NCBI RefSeq assembly: GCF_000012725.1
Contig: NC_007406.1
Coordinates: 372,001 to 436,000, forward strand
DNA from: Nitrobacter winogradskyi Nb-255
GTDB lineage: Bacteria; Pseudomonadota; Alphaproteobacteria; Rhizobiales; Xanthobacteraceae
DNA: 64,000 nucleotides
Direction of reading: 5' to 3'
Shown: positions 27,513-37,134 of the stretch, piece by piece
How the letters are laid out: each line of letters opens with the position of its first letter
Position numbering within the stretch: position 1 is the stretch's first letter
Program-made: the position numbers and the translations under genes
Notes under the pieces: generated by a model
The model's input: the letters and a program-made list of their open reading frames with translations, nothing else
Databases searched by the model: none
Told to the model about the DNA's origin: nothing

Positions 27513-30500
27513 CTAATGGGCTTCGTCCCAGTTGTCGGCGGCGCGGGCGTCGACCTGCAACGGCACCGACAGCAACACAGCCGGGAACGGCGCGTCCTGC
27601 ATCACATGCTGCACGACAGGCAGCGTCGCCGCGACCTCATCGTCGGGCACCTCGAAAATCAGTTCGTCGTGGACCTGCAGCAGCATCCGCGCGGACAGAT
27701 TCCTCGCCGCGAGAGCATCATCCATCCGCGCCATGGCGCGGCGGATGATATCGGCGGCCGATCCCTGCAAACGCGCATTGATCGCGGCGCGCTCGTTGAA
27801 GGCGCGATGCGACGGGTTCGGCGACTTGATGTCCGGGTAATGGCATTTGCGGCCGAACAGGGTCGTGACATAGCCGTGCTCGCGGCAAAATTCACGGGTC
27901 GCGTCCATGTAGGCGCGAATGCCGGGAAAGCGCTCGAAATACTTCTTGATGTAGGCGGCTGCTTCCTCGCGCGGGATGCCAAGCTGGTTGGCGAGGCCGA
28001 ACGCCGAGATGCCGTAGATGATGCCGAAGTTGATGGCCTTGGCCCGGCGGCGGATTTCGCCGGGCATTCCCTGCACCGGCACGCCGAACATTTCCGACGC
28101 GGTCATGGCGTGGATGTCGAGACCGTCGCGGAACGCCTGTTTCAGCACCGGGATATCGGCGATCTCAGCGAGCAGCCGCAGTTCAATTTGAGAATAGTCG
28201 GCTGACACCAGTTTGTGTCCGGGAGCGGCGATGAAGGCGCGGCGAATTTTTCGGCCCTCCTCGTTGCGCACCGGGATGTTCTGCAGGTTAGGCTCGTTGG
28301 ACGACAACCGGCCCGTGGTGGTGGCTGCGAGCGCATAGGTCGTGTGCACGCGCCTTGTCTGGGGATGAACGTATTCGGGCAGGGCGTCGGTATAGGTGGA
28401 TTTGAGTTTTGAGACCTGCCGCCAGTCCAGGATCTTGCGCGGGAAGTCGTGGCCCTGCTCGGCGAGTTCGTCGAGGATCTGCGCCGAGGTTGACCATGCG
28501 CCGGTCTTGGTCTTGCTGCCGCCCGGCAGGCCCATCTTTCCGAACATGATCTCGCCGATCTGCTTCGGACTGCCGACATTGATCGGCTCGCCGGCGAGCT
28601 GCTGGATCTCGGCTTCCAGCCGGGCCGCGCTCTGCGCGAACTCGCCCGACAGGCGCGACAGCACCTGCCGGTCGATGGTGATGCCGCGCCGCTCCATTTG
28701 CGCCAGAGTCGCGATCATCGGCCGCTCCAGAGTCTCGTAGACCGTATTCATGCGCTCGGCGACCAGCCGCGGCTTGAGCACCTGCCATAGCCGCAAGGTC
28801 ATATCCGCATATTCCGCCGCGTAAGCCGTGGCGCGATCGATCGCCACCTGATCGAAGGCGAGTCTGTTCCTGCCGCTGCCGGTCAGTTCGCCGTGGCTCA
28901 CCGTGGCGTGGCCGAGCCAGCGCTTCGCCAGCGAGGCGAGATCATGGGAGCCGCGCCCGGCGTCGAGCGCGTAGGAGATCAGTTCGATGTCGTCGTGATT
29001 CTGCATGACGATGCCATGCTGCGCGAGCAGCACGGCGCTGAACTTGACGTTGAGGCCGATCTTCAGGTGGCCACGGGATTCCAGGATCGGCTTCAGGAGC
29101 TCCAGCGCATCGCGAATCGCGATCTGATCGGGCGCAAGCCCGGCGGCGAACAGTCCCGCGCTGTCGCCGGACTGCTTGTGGCTGAGCGGAATGTAGCACG
29201 CATGGTTCGGGGCGAGCGCCAGCGCGATGCCGGACAGCTCGGTCTGCATGGGATCGATGGTCGGCGCCAGGGCCTCGAAGGCGAAACTGCCGTTGTCATC
29301 GATGCGGGCGATCCAGTCGCGCAGCCGGTCGAGCGTGCGGATGGTTTCGTAGGCGTCGGGCCGGACCGGCAACGCGCGCACCGTTTCGAGGCGTGCGGCC
29401 GCAAGGGCCGCAGGCGTTTTCATCTTGGTGTCGCCTGTCGCTTTTGCCGTGCCGGCCGGCGTGCCCTTCGCGACGCTATCGCTGCTGCCGAACAGATCGC
29501 CGGTGAGGGCGGTTGCGGACGCCTTGGCCACCATCGCTGAGCGGCCGCTCGTGTGCTTCGCATCCGGCTCGATCTCGGCCGCGTTGACCTCGGAATAATC
29601 CGCGACGCGCTTCGTGAGCGTGGTGAATTCCATGGCCTTGAGGAAAGCGATCAGCTTGCGGGCGTCGGGCTCCTGCACCGCGAGATCGTCCAGCGGCACA
29701 TCGAGCGCGACGTGGTCGTCGAGCAGCACGAGCTGCCGCGAGATGCGCGCCTTCTCCGCGTTCTCGATCAGCGCCTCGCGGCGCTTCGGCTGCTTGATCT
29801 CGGTGGCGCGGGCCAGCAACGTGTCGAGGTCGCCGTATTCGGTGATGAGTTGCGCGGCTGTCTTGACGCCGATGCCCGGCACGCCCGGAACGTTGTCGAC
29901 GCTGTCGCCGGCCAAAGCCTGCACCTCGACCACCTTCTCCGGCGGCACGCCGAATTTCTCGATCACCTCGGCGATGCCGAGGCGACGATCCTTCATGGTG
30001 TCGTACATGGTGACACAGCCGTTGACGAGCTGCATCAGATCCTTGTCCGAGGAGACGATGGTCGCGGTCGCGCCGCGCTCGCACGCCTGCCGAACGTAAG
30101 TGGCGATCAGGTCGTCGGCCTCGAAGCCGATCTGTTCGAGGCAGGGCAGGTCGAACGCCTTCACCGCCTCGCGGATCAGCGCGAATTGCGGAATCAGGTC
30201 GTCGGGCGCGGGCGGCCGGTGCGCCTTGTAAGCGGGATAGAGCTTGTTACGGAAAGTCACCTCGGACTTGTCGAAGATGATCGCGAGGTGCGTCGGCCTG
30301 TCGTTCTTCGGCATGTCGCGCAACAGCTTCCAAAGCATGTTGCAGAAGCCGAGCACGGCGTTGACCTGCAACCCGTCGGACTTGCGGTTCAGCGGCGGCA
30401 GCGCGTGATAGGCGCGGAAGATGTAGGAGGAGCCGTCCACCAGAAAGACGTGCTTGCCCTGCAAAGTGGTCCCCGCCGCTTTCACCGGGGGAATCGTCGC

Positions 30501-30545
30501 GGGGATGATGGCCGGGATTTCGGCTGCGGCGGGCTTCTTCGACAT
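27513..30545 (-). CDS. polA: DNA polymerase I with apparently inactive 3'-5' exonuclease domain
   Basis: A 1010-residue polymerase, longer than the usual 930. A Pro/Ala-rich N-terminal leader (1-28) precedes the 5' nuclease (about 30-315; FLVDGSSYIFRAYHALPPL, SSDKDLMQL), a linker, the 3'-5' exonuclease fold (about 400-595) and the polymerase (about 620-1010; motif A DYSQIELR, motif B RRAKAINFGIIYG, motif C QVHDELIFE). The exonuclease fold lacks all four metal ligands: E. coli D355, E357, D424 and D501 correspond to E424, L426, S503 and Y579. Polymerase and 5' nuclease sites look intact, so Okazaki-fragment processing should work but proofreading should not. Confidence 0.96.
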   Translation of the reverse strand: MSKKPAAAEIPAIIPATIPPVKAAGTTLQGKHVFLVDGSSYIFRAYHALPPLNRKSDGLQVNAVLGFCNMLWKLLRDMPKNDRPTHLAIIFDKSEVTFRNKLYPAYKAHRPPAPDDLIPQFALIREAVKAFDLPCLEQIGFEADDLIATYVRQACERGATATIVSSDKDLMQLVNGCVTMYDTMKDRRLGIAEVIEKFGVPPEKVVEVQALAGDSVDNVPGVPGIGVKTAAQLITEYGDLDTLLARATEIKQPKRREALIENAEKARISRQLVLLDDHVALDVPLDDLAVQEPDARKLIAFLKAMEFTTLTKRVADYSEVNAAEIEPDAKHTSGRSAMVAKASATALTGDLFGSSDSVAKGTPAGTAKATGDTKMKTPAALAAARLETVRALPVRPDAYETIRTLDRLRDWIARIDDNGSFAFEALAPTIDPMQTELSGIALALAPNHACYIPLSHKQSGDSAGLFAAGLAPDQIAIRDALELLKPILESRGHLKIGLNVKFSAVLLAQHGIVMQNHDDIELISYALDAGRGSHDLASLAKRWLGHATVSHGELTGSGRNRLAFDQVAIDRATAYAAEYADMTLRLWQVLKPRLVAERMNTVYETLERPMIATLAQMERRGITIDRQVLSRLSGEFAQSAARLEAEIQQLAGEPINVGSPKQIGEIMFGKMGLPGGSKTKTGAWSTSAQILDELAEQGHDFPRKILDWRQVSKLKSTYTDALPEYVHPQTRRVHTTYALAATTTGRLSSNEPNLQNIPVRNEEGRKIRRAFIAAPGHKLVSADYSQIELRLLAEIADIPVLKQAFRDGLDIHAMTASEMFGVPVQGMPGEIRRRAKAINFGIIYGISAFGLANQLGIPREEAAAYIKKYFERFPGIRAYMDATREFCREHGYVTTLFGRKCHYPDIKSPNPSHRAFNERAAINARLQGSAADIIRRAMARMDDALAARNLSARMLLQVHDELIFEVPDDEVAATLPVVQHVMQDAPFPAVLLSVPLQVDARAADNWDEAH

Positions 30546-30647
30546 GGCCGCAACTTAAGGAGTTTCCCGCCAAATGGCACCCCCGCGGCGTTCTCATGAC
30601 CGACAAAATCGCCAGGACTTTCTACTGGGCTACGGCTTCGGGCTGGG

Positions 30648-31697
30648 CTATTCGGCCGCCGCCTGAACCGTGGGGGCGGGTTTTTTCGGCGCGATCCAGA
30701 AGGCGTCAGGACGCTCGAACAGGAAATTCGCCCGCGTGTTGCGGCAGGCCCACCAGATCAGCACCGCGCCGGCCACGCCGGCGATGGTGACGATCAGGGA
30801 GACCAGGCCGATATCCTGGATAAGACCTGCCTTCAGCAGGATCGTGCGCGAGGCTGCCATCGGCAGGAAAAATGCGAGATAGATGACGATCGAATGCTCG
30901 CCGCAATAGCGCAAGGTGTCCAGCCAGCGCATTTTCGCCAGCAGCGTGCCGGCGGCGATGATGGCGCCCGCGCCCGCGAGACCGAGCGCGAGCGAGACGA
31001 TCGGCCATTCGCTGATGCCGGTATGGACGAGCCCGCCGTTGACGACAGCCCACAGAGCGATCACCGCCAGCGTCCACCCCGGATAGGCGCGGGCGCGGTT
31101 CGACCACGCGAATACGTAGCTTGCGAACAGGTAGCCGGAATAGATGTAGACGAAGCGGGCGGCGAATTCGTCGATCAGTGTCCAACCGGTGGAGATATGC
31201 GTCATCTCCAGCGCCGCCGCGGTTCCCCAGACCGCCCAGGACGGGATGCGGCGGGTGGCCTTGATGACCACGAAGAAGACCGGCAGCAGATAGATGAACC
31301 ACAGCGTGCCGAACGGGTCGATGAACGACATCAGCCAGAGCCTGACCACGCCCGGCCATCCGAATTCGGCTGCGAAGGCCGGGGCCTTGAAGCCGAACTG
31401 GATCGTGACCCACAGCACATAGAAATAAGCGAAGTGCACCACCTTGCGGTCGAGATAGGTGCGCCAGTCGCGATTGATGACGAGCGGCAGGAACAGGCCC
31501 GAAAGCAGGAAGAAGTCCGGCATCCGGAACGGCTTTGCGAACTCGACGACGTAGTGCATGAAGCCGGTCTGACCGGCCGCGGCCTCGACGCCCAGCACCG
31601 AGTGCATCATCACCACCATGATGATGCAGATGCCCTTGGCATAGTCGACCCAGTCGACCCGCTCTTTCGTCTGTGCGGCTGTGCCGTTTCCGGTCAT
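30648..31697 (-). CDS. Acyltransferase 3 family membrane protein
   Basis: A 349-residue inner-membrane protein with about ten hydrophobic segments. The family opening is VDWVDYAKGICIIMVVMMHS, with the histidine typical of the acyltransferase 3 (PF01757) fold, followed by RMPDFFLLSGLFLP. Relatives O-acylate cell-surface glycans or exopolysaccharide, but no polysaccharide gene other than the phosphomannomutase at 35589 is nearby. The ATG at 31697 begins MTGNGTAAQ; an upstream start is possible. Substrate unknown. Confidence 0.85.
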   Translation of the reverse strand: MTGNGTAAQTKERVDWVDYAKGICIIMVVMMHSVLGVEAAAGQTGFMHYVVEFAKPFRMPDFFLLSGLFLPLVINRDWRTYLDRKVVHFAYFYVLWVTIQFGFKAPAFAAEFGWPGVVRLWLMSFIDPFGTLWFIYLLPVFFVVIKATRRIPSWAVWGTAAALEMTHISTGWTLIDEFAARFVYIYSGYLFASYVFAWSNRARAYPGWTLAVIALWAVVNGGLVHTGISEWPIVSLALGLAGAGAIIAAGTLLAKMRWLDTLRYCGEHSIVIYLAFFLPMAASRTILLKAGLIQDIGLVSLIVTIAGVAGAVLIWWACRNTRANFLFERPDAFWIAPKKPAPTVQAAAE

Positions 31698-31857
31698 GGG
31701 TGTCTCTTTTCGGCGCGTTCGGGCATGTTTACACGAAGATCGGTTGCGCTCTCCTTTCATCAATCAAATATTGTGCCGGGTTTCCGGAAAGTGATCGGAT
31801 GGAGCCGCGGCGTTTCATCGGACGCGGAACGGGTCCGGCTTGGCCCGCGTCCGGGCC

Positions 31858-34458
31858 ATGCGTTATGAGACGGGGCGTAAAGCCGTTAACCATGCCCCGC
31901 GTTCGGATCGATCCTTGACGGAACCATTCGCCAACCCGCTTCCGATCGACGCCGTGCTCGGCGAACTCGGGCGCAAGCTTGCTACGCACGACACCACGGT
32001 ATTGGTGGCGCCGCCGGGCGCCGGCAAGACGACGCGGGTGCCGCTAGCGCTGCTCGACGCGCCCTGGATCGCCGGCAGGAAGATCGTCGTTCTGGAGCCG
32101 CGCCGGATCGCGGCGCGCGCCAGCGCGGAACGGATGGCGCGGACGCTGGGTGAGCGCGTGGGCGAGACCGTGGGCTATCGCGTGCGCTTCGGCTCCAGGG
32201 TCTCGCGCGGGACGCGCATCGAGGTCGTCACCGAAGGGATCTTCTCCCGGCGGATTCTCGACGATCCCGAACTGGACGGCGTTGCCGCGATCCTGTTCGA
32301 CGAGTTTCACGAGCGTTCGCTCGATGCGGATCTCGGGCTTGCGCTGGCGCGCGACGTGCAGAGCGGCTTGCGGGAGGATCTGCGCATCCTGGTGATGTCC
32401 GCGACCATCGACGGCGCACGGGTGGCGAAGCTGCTTGGCAACGCGCCGGTGATCGAAAGCAAGGGCCGCGCCTTCCCGGTGGAGACGCGGTATCTCGGCC
32501 GCAAGCCCGATTCACCCGTGGAGCGGCAGATGGCCGACGCGATCGCCATGGCGTTGCGCGCGGAGGACGGTTCGCTGCTGGCGTTCCTGCCGGGCGCTGC
32601 CGAAATCCGGCGCACCCAGAATATGCTCGCCGAAAGAATCCATGATGCCTCGATCGAGATCGTACCGCTGTTCGGCGCGCTCGACGCGGCGGTGCAGGAT
32701 CGCGCCATCGCGCCCGCGCCGAAGGGGCGTCGCAAGGTGGTGCTGGCCACCTCGATTGCCGAGACCTCGCTGACCATCGAGGGGGTGCGCATCGTGGTGG
32801 ATTCCGGCCTGGCGCGGGTGCCTCGTTTTGAGCCTGACATCGGCCTGACGCGGCTTGAAACCATGCGCGCCTCGCGCGCCGCCGTGGACCAGCGTCGGGG
32901 CCGCGCCGGGCGCACCGAGCCCGGTGTCTGTTATCGGCTATGGGACGAGCCGCAGACCGCCTCGCTTGCCGCCTATACCCAGCCCGAGATCCTCAGCGCC
33001 GATCTGTCGTCCCTGGTGCTCGATCTGGCGCAATGGGGGGTGCGCGATCCCGCCACCCTTGCGTTTCTCGACCCGCCGCCCGCTCCGGCGTTGAACGAGG
33101 CGCGGAGTCTGCTGCGCGAGCTTGGCGCGCTCGACGCCGACGGGCGGATCACGGATGAAGGAAAAAGCCTGCGCGCGTTGGCTCTGCCCCCCCGGCTCGC
33201 GCGCATGATCGTGGGCGCGCATCGGCTCGGTTCGGGTCGGGAGGCCGCCGACATCGCGGCGGTGCTGACCGAGCGGGGCCTGGGCGGCGACAGCGTCGAT
33301 CTCGACGCGCGGCTCGATCATTTTCGCCGTGACCGCTCGCCACGCGCCGTCGGCGCAAGGCAGTTGGCGGAGCGGTGGGTGTCGCAGGTGGCGGCGAATG
33401 AGAGTGTGCCGTCATCGCCGCGCGGCGTGACGTCTTCAGCCCCTTCCGATCGCGCGTCCTTGCCCGTCACGGGTGCACAAGGCGGAGAGGAACTCGGTGC
33501 CGGCGAAATGCTCACTCTCGCGTTTCCCGATCGCGTGGCGCGCAATCGCGGCAACGGGTCGTTCGTGCTCGCCAACGGCCGTGGTGCGTCGGTCGATCCG
33601 GCCTCACGGCTGGCGCGGGAGCCCTTCATCGCGGTCGCCGAGCTGACCGGCACGGCGGCGAGCGGCCGTATCCTGCTGGCCGCGCCGATCTCGCAAGGCC
33701 AGATCGAGTTGCGTTTTGCCGGCCAGATCGAGACCGACGAGGACATCTTGTTCGATCGCGCGGCGATGAGCTTGCGAGGGCGGCGGCGCAAGCGGCTGCG
33801 CGCGATCATGCTTGCCGAAGCACCGGTGGCGGTCGCGCCGTCGATCGCGACAGCGCGCATCCTGGCGGAAGGACTGATTGATGCGGGGCTGGATCGCTTG
33901 CCGTGGTCGAAGCCGCTGAAGCAGTGGCGCGATCGCGTCATGTTTCTGCGCGCGGCGGAAGGCGGGGAGTGGCCGGACCTCTCCGATGCCGGGCTCGCGG
34001 CCACGGCCGAAACTTGGCTGGCGCCCGCGCTGTCCGACAAGACCGCGTTGAAGGAATTTTCAGCCGGCGATCTGTCGGAAGCGCTGATGGCGCTGCTGCC
34101 GTGGAATTTGCGCGCGCGGATGGAGCGCGAGGCGCCGACCCATTTCGAGGCGCCGACAGGCACCATGCTCGCGATCGACTATGAAGCCGGGCAGGGGCCG
34201 ACCATCGCTGTCCGATTGCAGGAATTGTTCGGCCTGACCGCGCATCCATCGATCGCGCAAGGCAAGGTGCCGCTGGTTCTGGAACTGCTGTCGCCGGCGC
34301 ATCGTCCGGTTCAGGTGACGCGGGACCTGCCGGGGTTCTGGCGCGGCAGCTATGCCGCCGTTCGCTCGGATCTGCGCGGGCGCTATCCCCGCCATCCCTG
34401 GCCGGACGATCCGGCCAATGCGATGCCGACACGGCGGGTCAAGCCGCGCGGGACGTGA
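31858..34458 (+). CDS. hrpB: ATP-dependent RNA helicase HrpB (DEAH-like)
   Basis: An approximately 866-residue superfamily 2 helicase. Motif I APPGAGKTTRVPL, Ia VLEPRRIAAR, II DEFHERS, III VMSATIDG, V ETSLTIEGVRIVVDSG, VI DQRRGRAGRTEPG, followed by the HrpB-specific C-terminal domain (PF08482). A non-conserved Ser/Pro-rich insert lies near residues 505-545. Three starts are possible: TTG 31840, ATG 31858 and TTG 31915; the ATG is chosen but conservation starts only after the last one. Role in bacteria is poorly defined. Confidence 0.92.
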   Translation: MRYETGRKAVNHAPRSDRSLTEPFANPLPIDAVLGELGRKLATHDTTVLVAPPGAGKTTRVPLALLDAPWIAGRKIVVLEPRRIAARASAERMARTLGERVGETVGYRVRFGSRVSRGTRIEVVTEGIFSRRILDDPELDGVAAILFDEFHERSLDADLGLALARDVQSGLREDLRILVMSATIDGARVAKLLGNAPVIESKGRAFPVETRYLGRKPDSPVERQMADAIAMALRAEDGSLLAFLPGAAEIRRTQNMLAERIHDASIEIVPLFGALDAAVQDRAIAPAPKGRRKVVLATSIAETSLTIEGVRIVVDSGLARVPRFEPDIGLTRLETMRASRAAVDQRRGRAGRTEPGVCYRLWDEPQTASLAAYTQPEILSADLSSLVLDLAQWGVRDPATLAFLDPPPAPALNEARSLLRELGALDADGRITDEGKSLRALALPPRLARMIVGAHRLGSGREAADIAAVLTERGLGGDSVDLDARLDHFRRDRSPRAVGARQLAERWVSQVAANESVPSSPRGVTSSAPSDRASLPVTGAQGGEELGAGEMLTLAFPDRVARNRGNGSFVLANGRGASVDPASRLAREPFIAVAELTGTAASGRILLAAPISQGQIELRFAGQIETDEDILFDRAAMSLRGRRRKRLRAIMLAEAPVAVAPSIATARILAEGLIDAGLDRLPWSKPLKQWRDRVMFLRAAEGGEWPDLSDAGLAATAETWLAPALSDKTALKEFSAGDLSEALMALLPWNLRARMEREAPTHFEAPTGTMLAIDYEAGQGPTIAVRLQELFGLTAHPSIAQGKVPLVLELLSPAHRPVQVTRDLPGFWRGSYAAVRSDLRGRYPRHPWPDDPANAMPTRRVKPRGT

Positions 34459-34471
34459 AAGGCTGCATGAC

Positions 34472-34535
34472 CCAGCTCCTCAAGCAGCCAGCTCCTCAAG
34501 CAGCCAGCTCTTCAAGCAGCCAGGTCTTCAAACAG
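34472..34535. repeat. Four tandem copies of a 16-bp unit
   Basis: The unit CCAGCTCCTCAAGCAG occurs four times head to tail, the first two copies identical, the third with one change and the fourth with three. It begins 13 bp after the hrpB stop codon. Function unknown; likely replication slippage. Confidence 0.9.
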
Positions 34536-34559
34536 CGAGATGTTGAAGATGTCTCGCGC

Positions 34560-34665
34560 TAGAGCCTTTTCGCTTCTGATGGAATCAGAGGCGGGGCTCT
34601 ATAATCTTGATTTAACGCGTTTTCTTCACGCGAACAGGTCATCCACTTGGCTCGAAAACGCTCCA
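34560..34665. repeat. Intergenic palindromic repeat
   Basis: TAGAGCC start, CGCTTCTGAT/ATCAGAGGCG hairpin, the ACGCGTTTTCTTCACGCG segment and an AAAACGCTC end. Together with the tandem repeat it fills most of the 347-bp hrpB-protease interval; the rest (34666-34805) shows nothing recognisable besides the promoter region of the next gene. Confidence 0.85.
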
Positions 34666-34805
34666 ATGCTTCACGGATCCTGCGTTAACGCTTCACTCAT
34701 GCTTTTCGCAAATAAAGGAGCGCGTAGCCTGTCGTAAGTTATGGCGGGCTGACGGCCGCGCGTAAGATCGTGATGGCCGTTCCGGTCTGTCCGTGAGTAT
34801 GTGCC

Positions 34806-35333
34806 ATGCGTAATCTAATGATTTTTGCCGCGCTTCTGATCGGCGCCGGCACCTATATGGCGCAACTGGCTGACGAGATGACCACGACCGCGGCCGCGCG
34901 GCCCACCACGTCGATGCAGCCGGCAGCATTCGAGACGATTGAGGACCACGATCGCGGCGGCATCCGCAGCGTCAGCATTGCGCGCGACGGCCGGGGCCAC
35001 TTCCAAACGGAAGGCCGGATCGACGGCGAGCGCATCGGCTTCATGGTCGATACCGGGGCCTCCGTGGTCGCGCTCAACGAAAGCTCCGCCGCGCGGGTCG
35101 GCCTGCGGCCCTCGCGGAACGATTACACGACGACCGTGACGACGGCCAACGGCAAGCTCAAGGCCGCCCGCACCCGGCTCGCCATGGTCGACATCGGCGG
35201 TCTCATCGTGCGCGATGTCGACGCCATGGTGCTGCCCGACGACGCCCTGTCGGAAAATCTGCTGGGCCTGTCCTTTTTATCCAAGCTCAGGCGCTTCGAA
35301 TTCGCGAACGGGCGGATGGTTCTGGAGCAATAG
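34806..35333 (+). CDS. Retropepsin-like aspartic protease, membrane-anchored (TIGR02281 type)
   Basis: A 175-residue protein. Residues 4-20 are a single N-terminal membrane anchor or signal (MIFAALLIGAGTYMAQL). Residues 65-175 are a retropepsin fold with the catalytic DTGAS at 82-86, a second-strand LNESSAARVGL and a GLSFLSKL flap-side motif. Proteins of this family occur widely in Rhizobiales with unknown substrates and probably act as homodimers on the periplasmic side. Stand-alone gene. Confidence 0.87.
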   Translation: MRNLMIFAALLIGAGTYMAQLADEMTTTAAARPTTSMQPAAFETIEDHDRGGIRSVSIARDGRGHFQTEGRIDGERIGFMVDTGASVVALNESSAARVGLRPSRNDYTTTVTTANGKLKAARTRLAMVDIGGLIVRDVDAMVLPDDALSENLLGLSFLSKLRRFEFANGRMVLEQ

Positions 35334-35409
35334 CCTGCCGCGCCGCTCGTCCTGATGCGCGCTGCCCTGCCGTCGCGAATTATGCCGCAATTGCCGTTCA
35401 CAGACCTGT

Positions 35410-35500
35410 GGCGTTTTCGAGTGAAGCGGGTCCCGGTTCGCGTCCAGACAACGCGTTAGAATAAAGCTTGAGCCCGGCTTTGATTCCGTCAAAGCCGTAA
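35410..35500. repeat. Degenerate intergenic repeat
   Basis: GGCGTTTTCGAGTGAAGCGG, then GGTTCGCGT, ACGCGTTAGA and a GGCTTTGA/TCAAAGCC hairpin: a diverged copy of the main repeat, in the opposite orientation, between the protease gene and the phosphomannomutase. Confidence 0.65.
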
Positions 35501-35588
35501 CAATTCCAGCTCCCGCATTTCCAGCAGCCGTGGCATCGTCCGGGCTGCATTTCCTTATGTCATGTCCTTTCCTTGCGAGGCCGTCTGC

Positions 35589-37088
35589 ATGTTTCCGAAG
35601 CCGAAGTCCGTTCTGGCGCCGAATACCTATGCCTATGAATCCGAGCCGATGGTGAAAGCGACCGGATTTCGCGAATATGACGCGCGATGGCTGTTCGGCA
35701 AGGAAATCAACCTGATGGGCATTCAGGCGCTGGGCATGGGGCTGGGCACGCTGATCGGCGAACTCGGCCAGAAGAAGGAGATCGTCACCGGTCATGATTT
35801 CCGAAGCTATTCGTCATCCATCAAGTACGCGCTGATTTCCGGCCTGCTGGCGTCGGGCTGCAAGGTTCACGACATCGGACTGTGCATGACGCCGATGGCG
35901 TATTTCGCGCAGTTCGAGCTCGATGTCCCCTGCGTCGCCATGGTGACGGCCTCGCATAACGACAACGGCTGGACCGGCGTCAAGATGGGCGCCAACCGGC
36001 CGCTGACGTTCGGGCCGGACGAGATGACGCGGCTCAAGGAGATCGTGCTGGGCGCCGCCTTTGCCGGCAGGGGAGGCGGTTCCTATGAATTTCACGACAA
36101 TTTCCCGTCGCGCTACATCGCGGATCTGACGAAACGGCCGAAGCTGAAGCGCAGGCTGAAGGCCGTGGTGGCCTGCGGCAACGGCACCGCCGGCGCGTTC
36201 GCGCCGCAGGTGATGGAGGCGATCGGCTGCGAGGTCATCCCGCTGGATACCGAGCTCGACCACAGTTTCCCGAAGTACAATCCGAACCCGGAAGACATGA
36301 AGATGCTGCACGCGATCCGCGATGCGGTGCTGGAAAACAAGGCGGATCTTGGTCTCGGCTTCGATGGCGACGGTGACCGCTGCGGCGTGGTCGACAACAC
36401 CGGCGAGGAAATCTTCGCCGACAAGGTCGGCGTGATGCTGGCGCGCGACATGTCGGCGATCCACAAGGATGCGCATTTCGTGGTCGATGTGAAGTCGACG
36501 GGCTTGTTTGTCACCGATCCGGTGTTGCAGCAGCAGGGCGCGCGGGCGACCTACTGGAAAACCGGCCATTCCTACATGAAGCGGCGCACGCATGAGCTTG
36601 GCGCACTCGCCGGTTTCGAGAAGTCAGGCCACTTCTTCTTCAACGCGCCGATGGGCCGCGGTTACGATGACGGGCTGATCTCGGCGATCGCCGTGTGCGA
36701 GATGCTCGATCGCGCCGCCGGCAAATCGCTGGCCGATCTGAAGAACGCCTTGCCCAAAACCTGGTCGTCGCCGACGATGTCGCCGCATTGCGCCGACGAG
36801 GCCAAGTACGGCATCGTTGACAGCGTGGTGAAGCATTTCGAGGACGCCAGGGCCAACGGCGACAAGGTGGCCGGCCAGCCGATTCGTGATCTCGTCACCG
36901 TCAACGGCATCAGGGTGACGGCGCAGGACGGAAGCTGGGGGTTGGTGCGGGCATCATCGAACAAGCCCGAACTGGTGGTCGTGGTGGAAAGCCCGGTCTC
37001 CGAGCAGCGGATGCGCGACATGTTCGAGGCTATGGATAGCGTGCTGCGTACCCATCCCGAGGTCGGTGAGTACAATCAGAAGATTTGA
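35589..37088 (+). CDS. Phosphomannomutase/phosphoglucomutase
   Basis: A 499-residue alpha-D-phosphohexomutase. The phosphoserine loop is VTASHNDNGWTGVKMG, the Mg2+ loop GFDGDGDRCGVVD, the sugar-binding loop GFEKSGHFFFN and the C-terminal phosphate-binding loop RASSNKPELVVVVE. It interconverts hexose 1- and 6-phosphates for surface polysaccharides and nucleotide sugars. The ATG at 35589 (MFPKPKSVLAPNTYAYES) is preferred over one nine codons earlier. Confidence 0.93.
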   Translation: MFPKPKSVLAPNTYAYESEPMVKATGFREYDARWLFGKEINLMGIQALGMGLGTLIGELGQKKEIVTGHDFRSYSSSIKYALISGLLASGCKVHDIGLCMTPMAYFAQFELDVPCVAMVTASHNDNGWTGVKMGANRPLTFGPDEMTRLKEIVLGAAFAGRGGGSYEFHDNFPSRYIADLTKRPKLKRRLKAVVACGNGTAGAFAPQVMEAIGCEVIPLDTELDHSFPKYNPNPEDMKMLHAIRDAVLENKADLGLGFDGDGDRCGVVDNTGEEIFADKVGVMLARDMSAIHKDAHFVVDVKSTGLFVTDPVLQQQGARATYWKTGHSYMKRRTHELGALAGFEKSGHFFFNAPMGRGYDDGLISAIAVCEMLDRAAGKSLADLKNALPKTWSSPTMSPHCADEAKYGIVDSVVKHFEDARANGDKVAGQPIRDLVTVNGIRVTAQDGSWGLVRASSNKPELVVVVESPVSEQRMRDMFEAMDSVLRTHPEVGEYNQKI

Positions 37089-37134
37089 TGGTCCCGCATG
37101 AACGGTGAAGCCGGCGGCGTGACGATTGAAATCG

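Noticed and set aside
34472-34535. CRISPR-like array after hrpB
   Set aside because: Units are directly adjacent 16-mers without spacers, and no cas gene is present.
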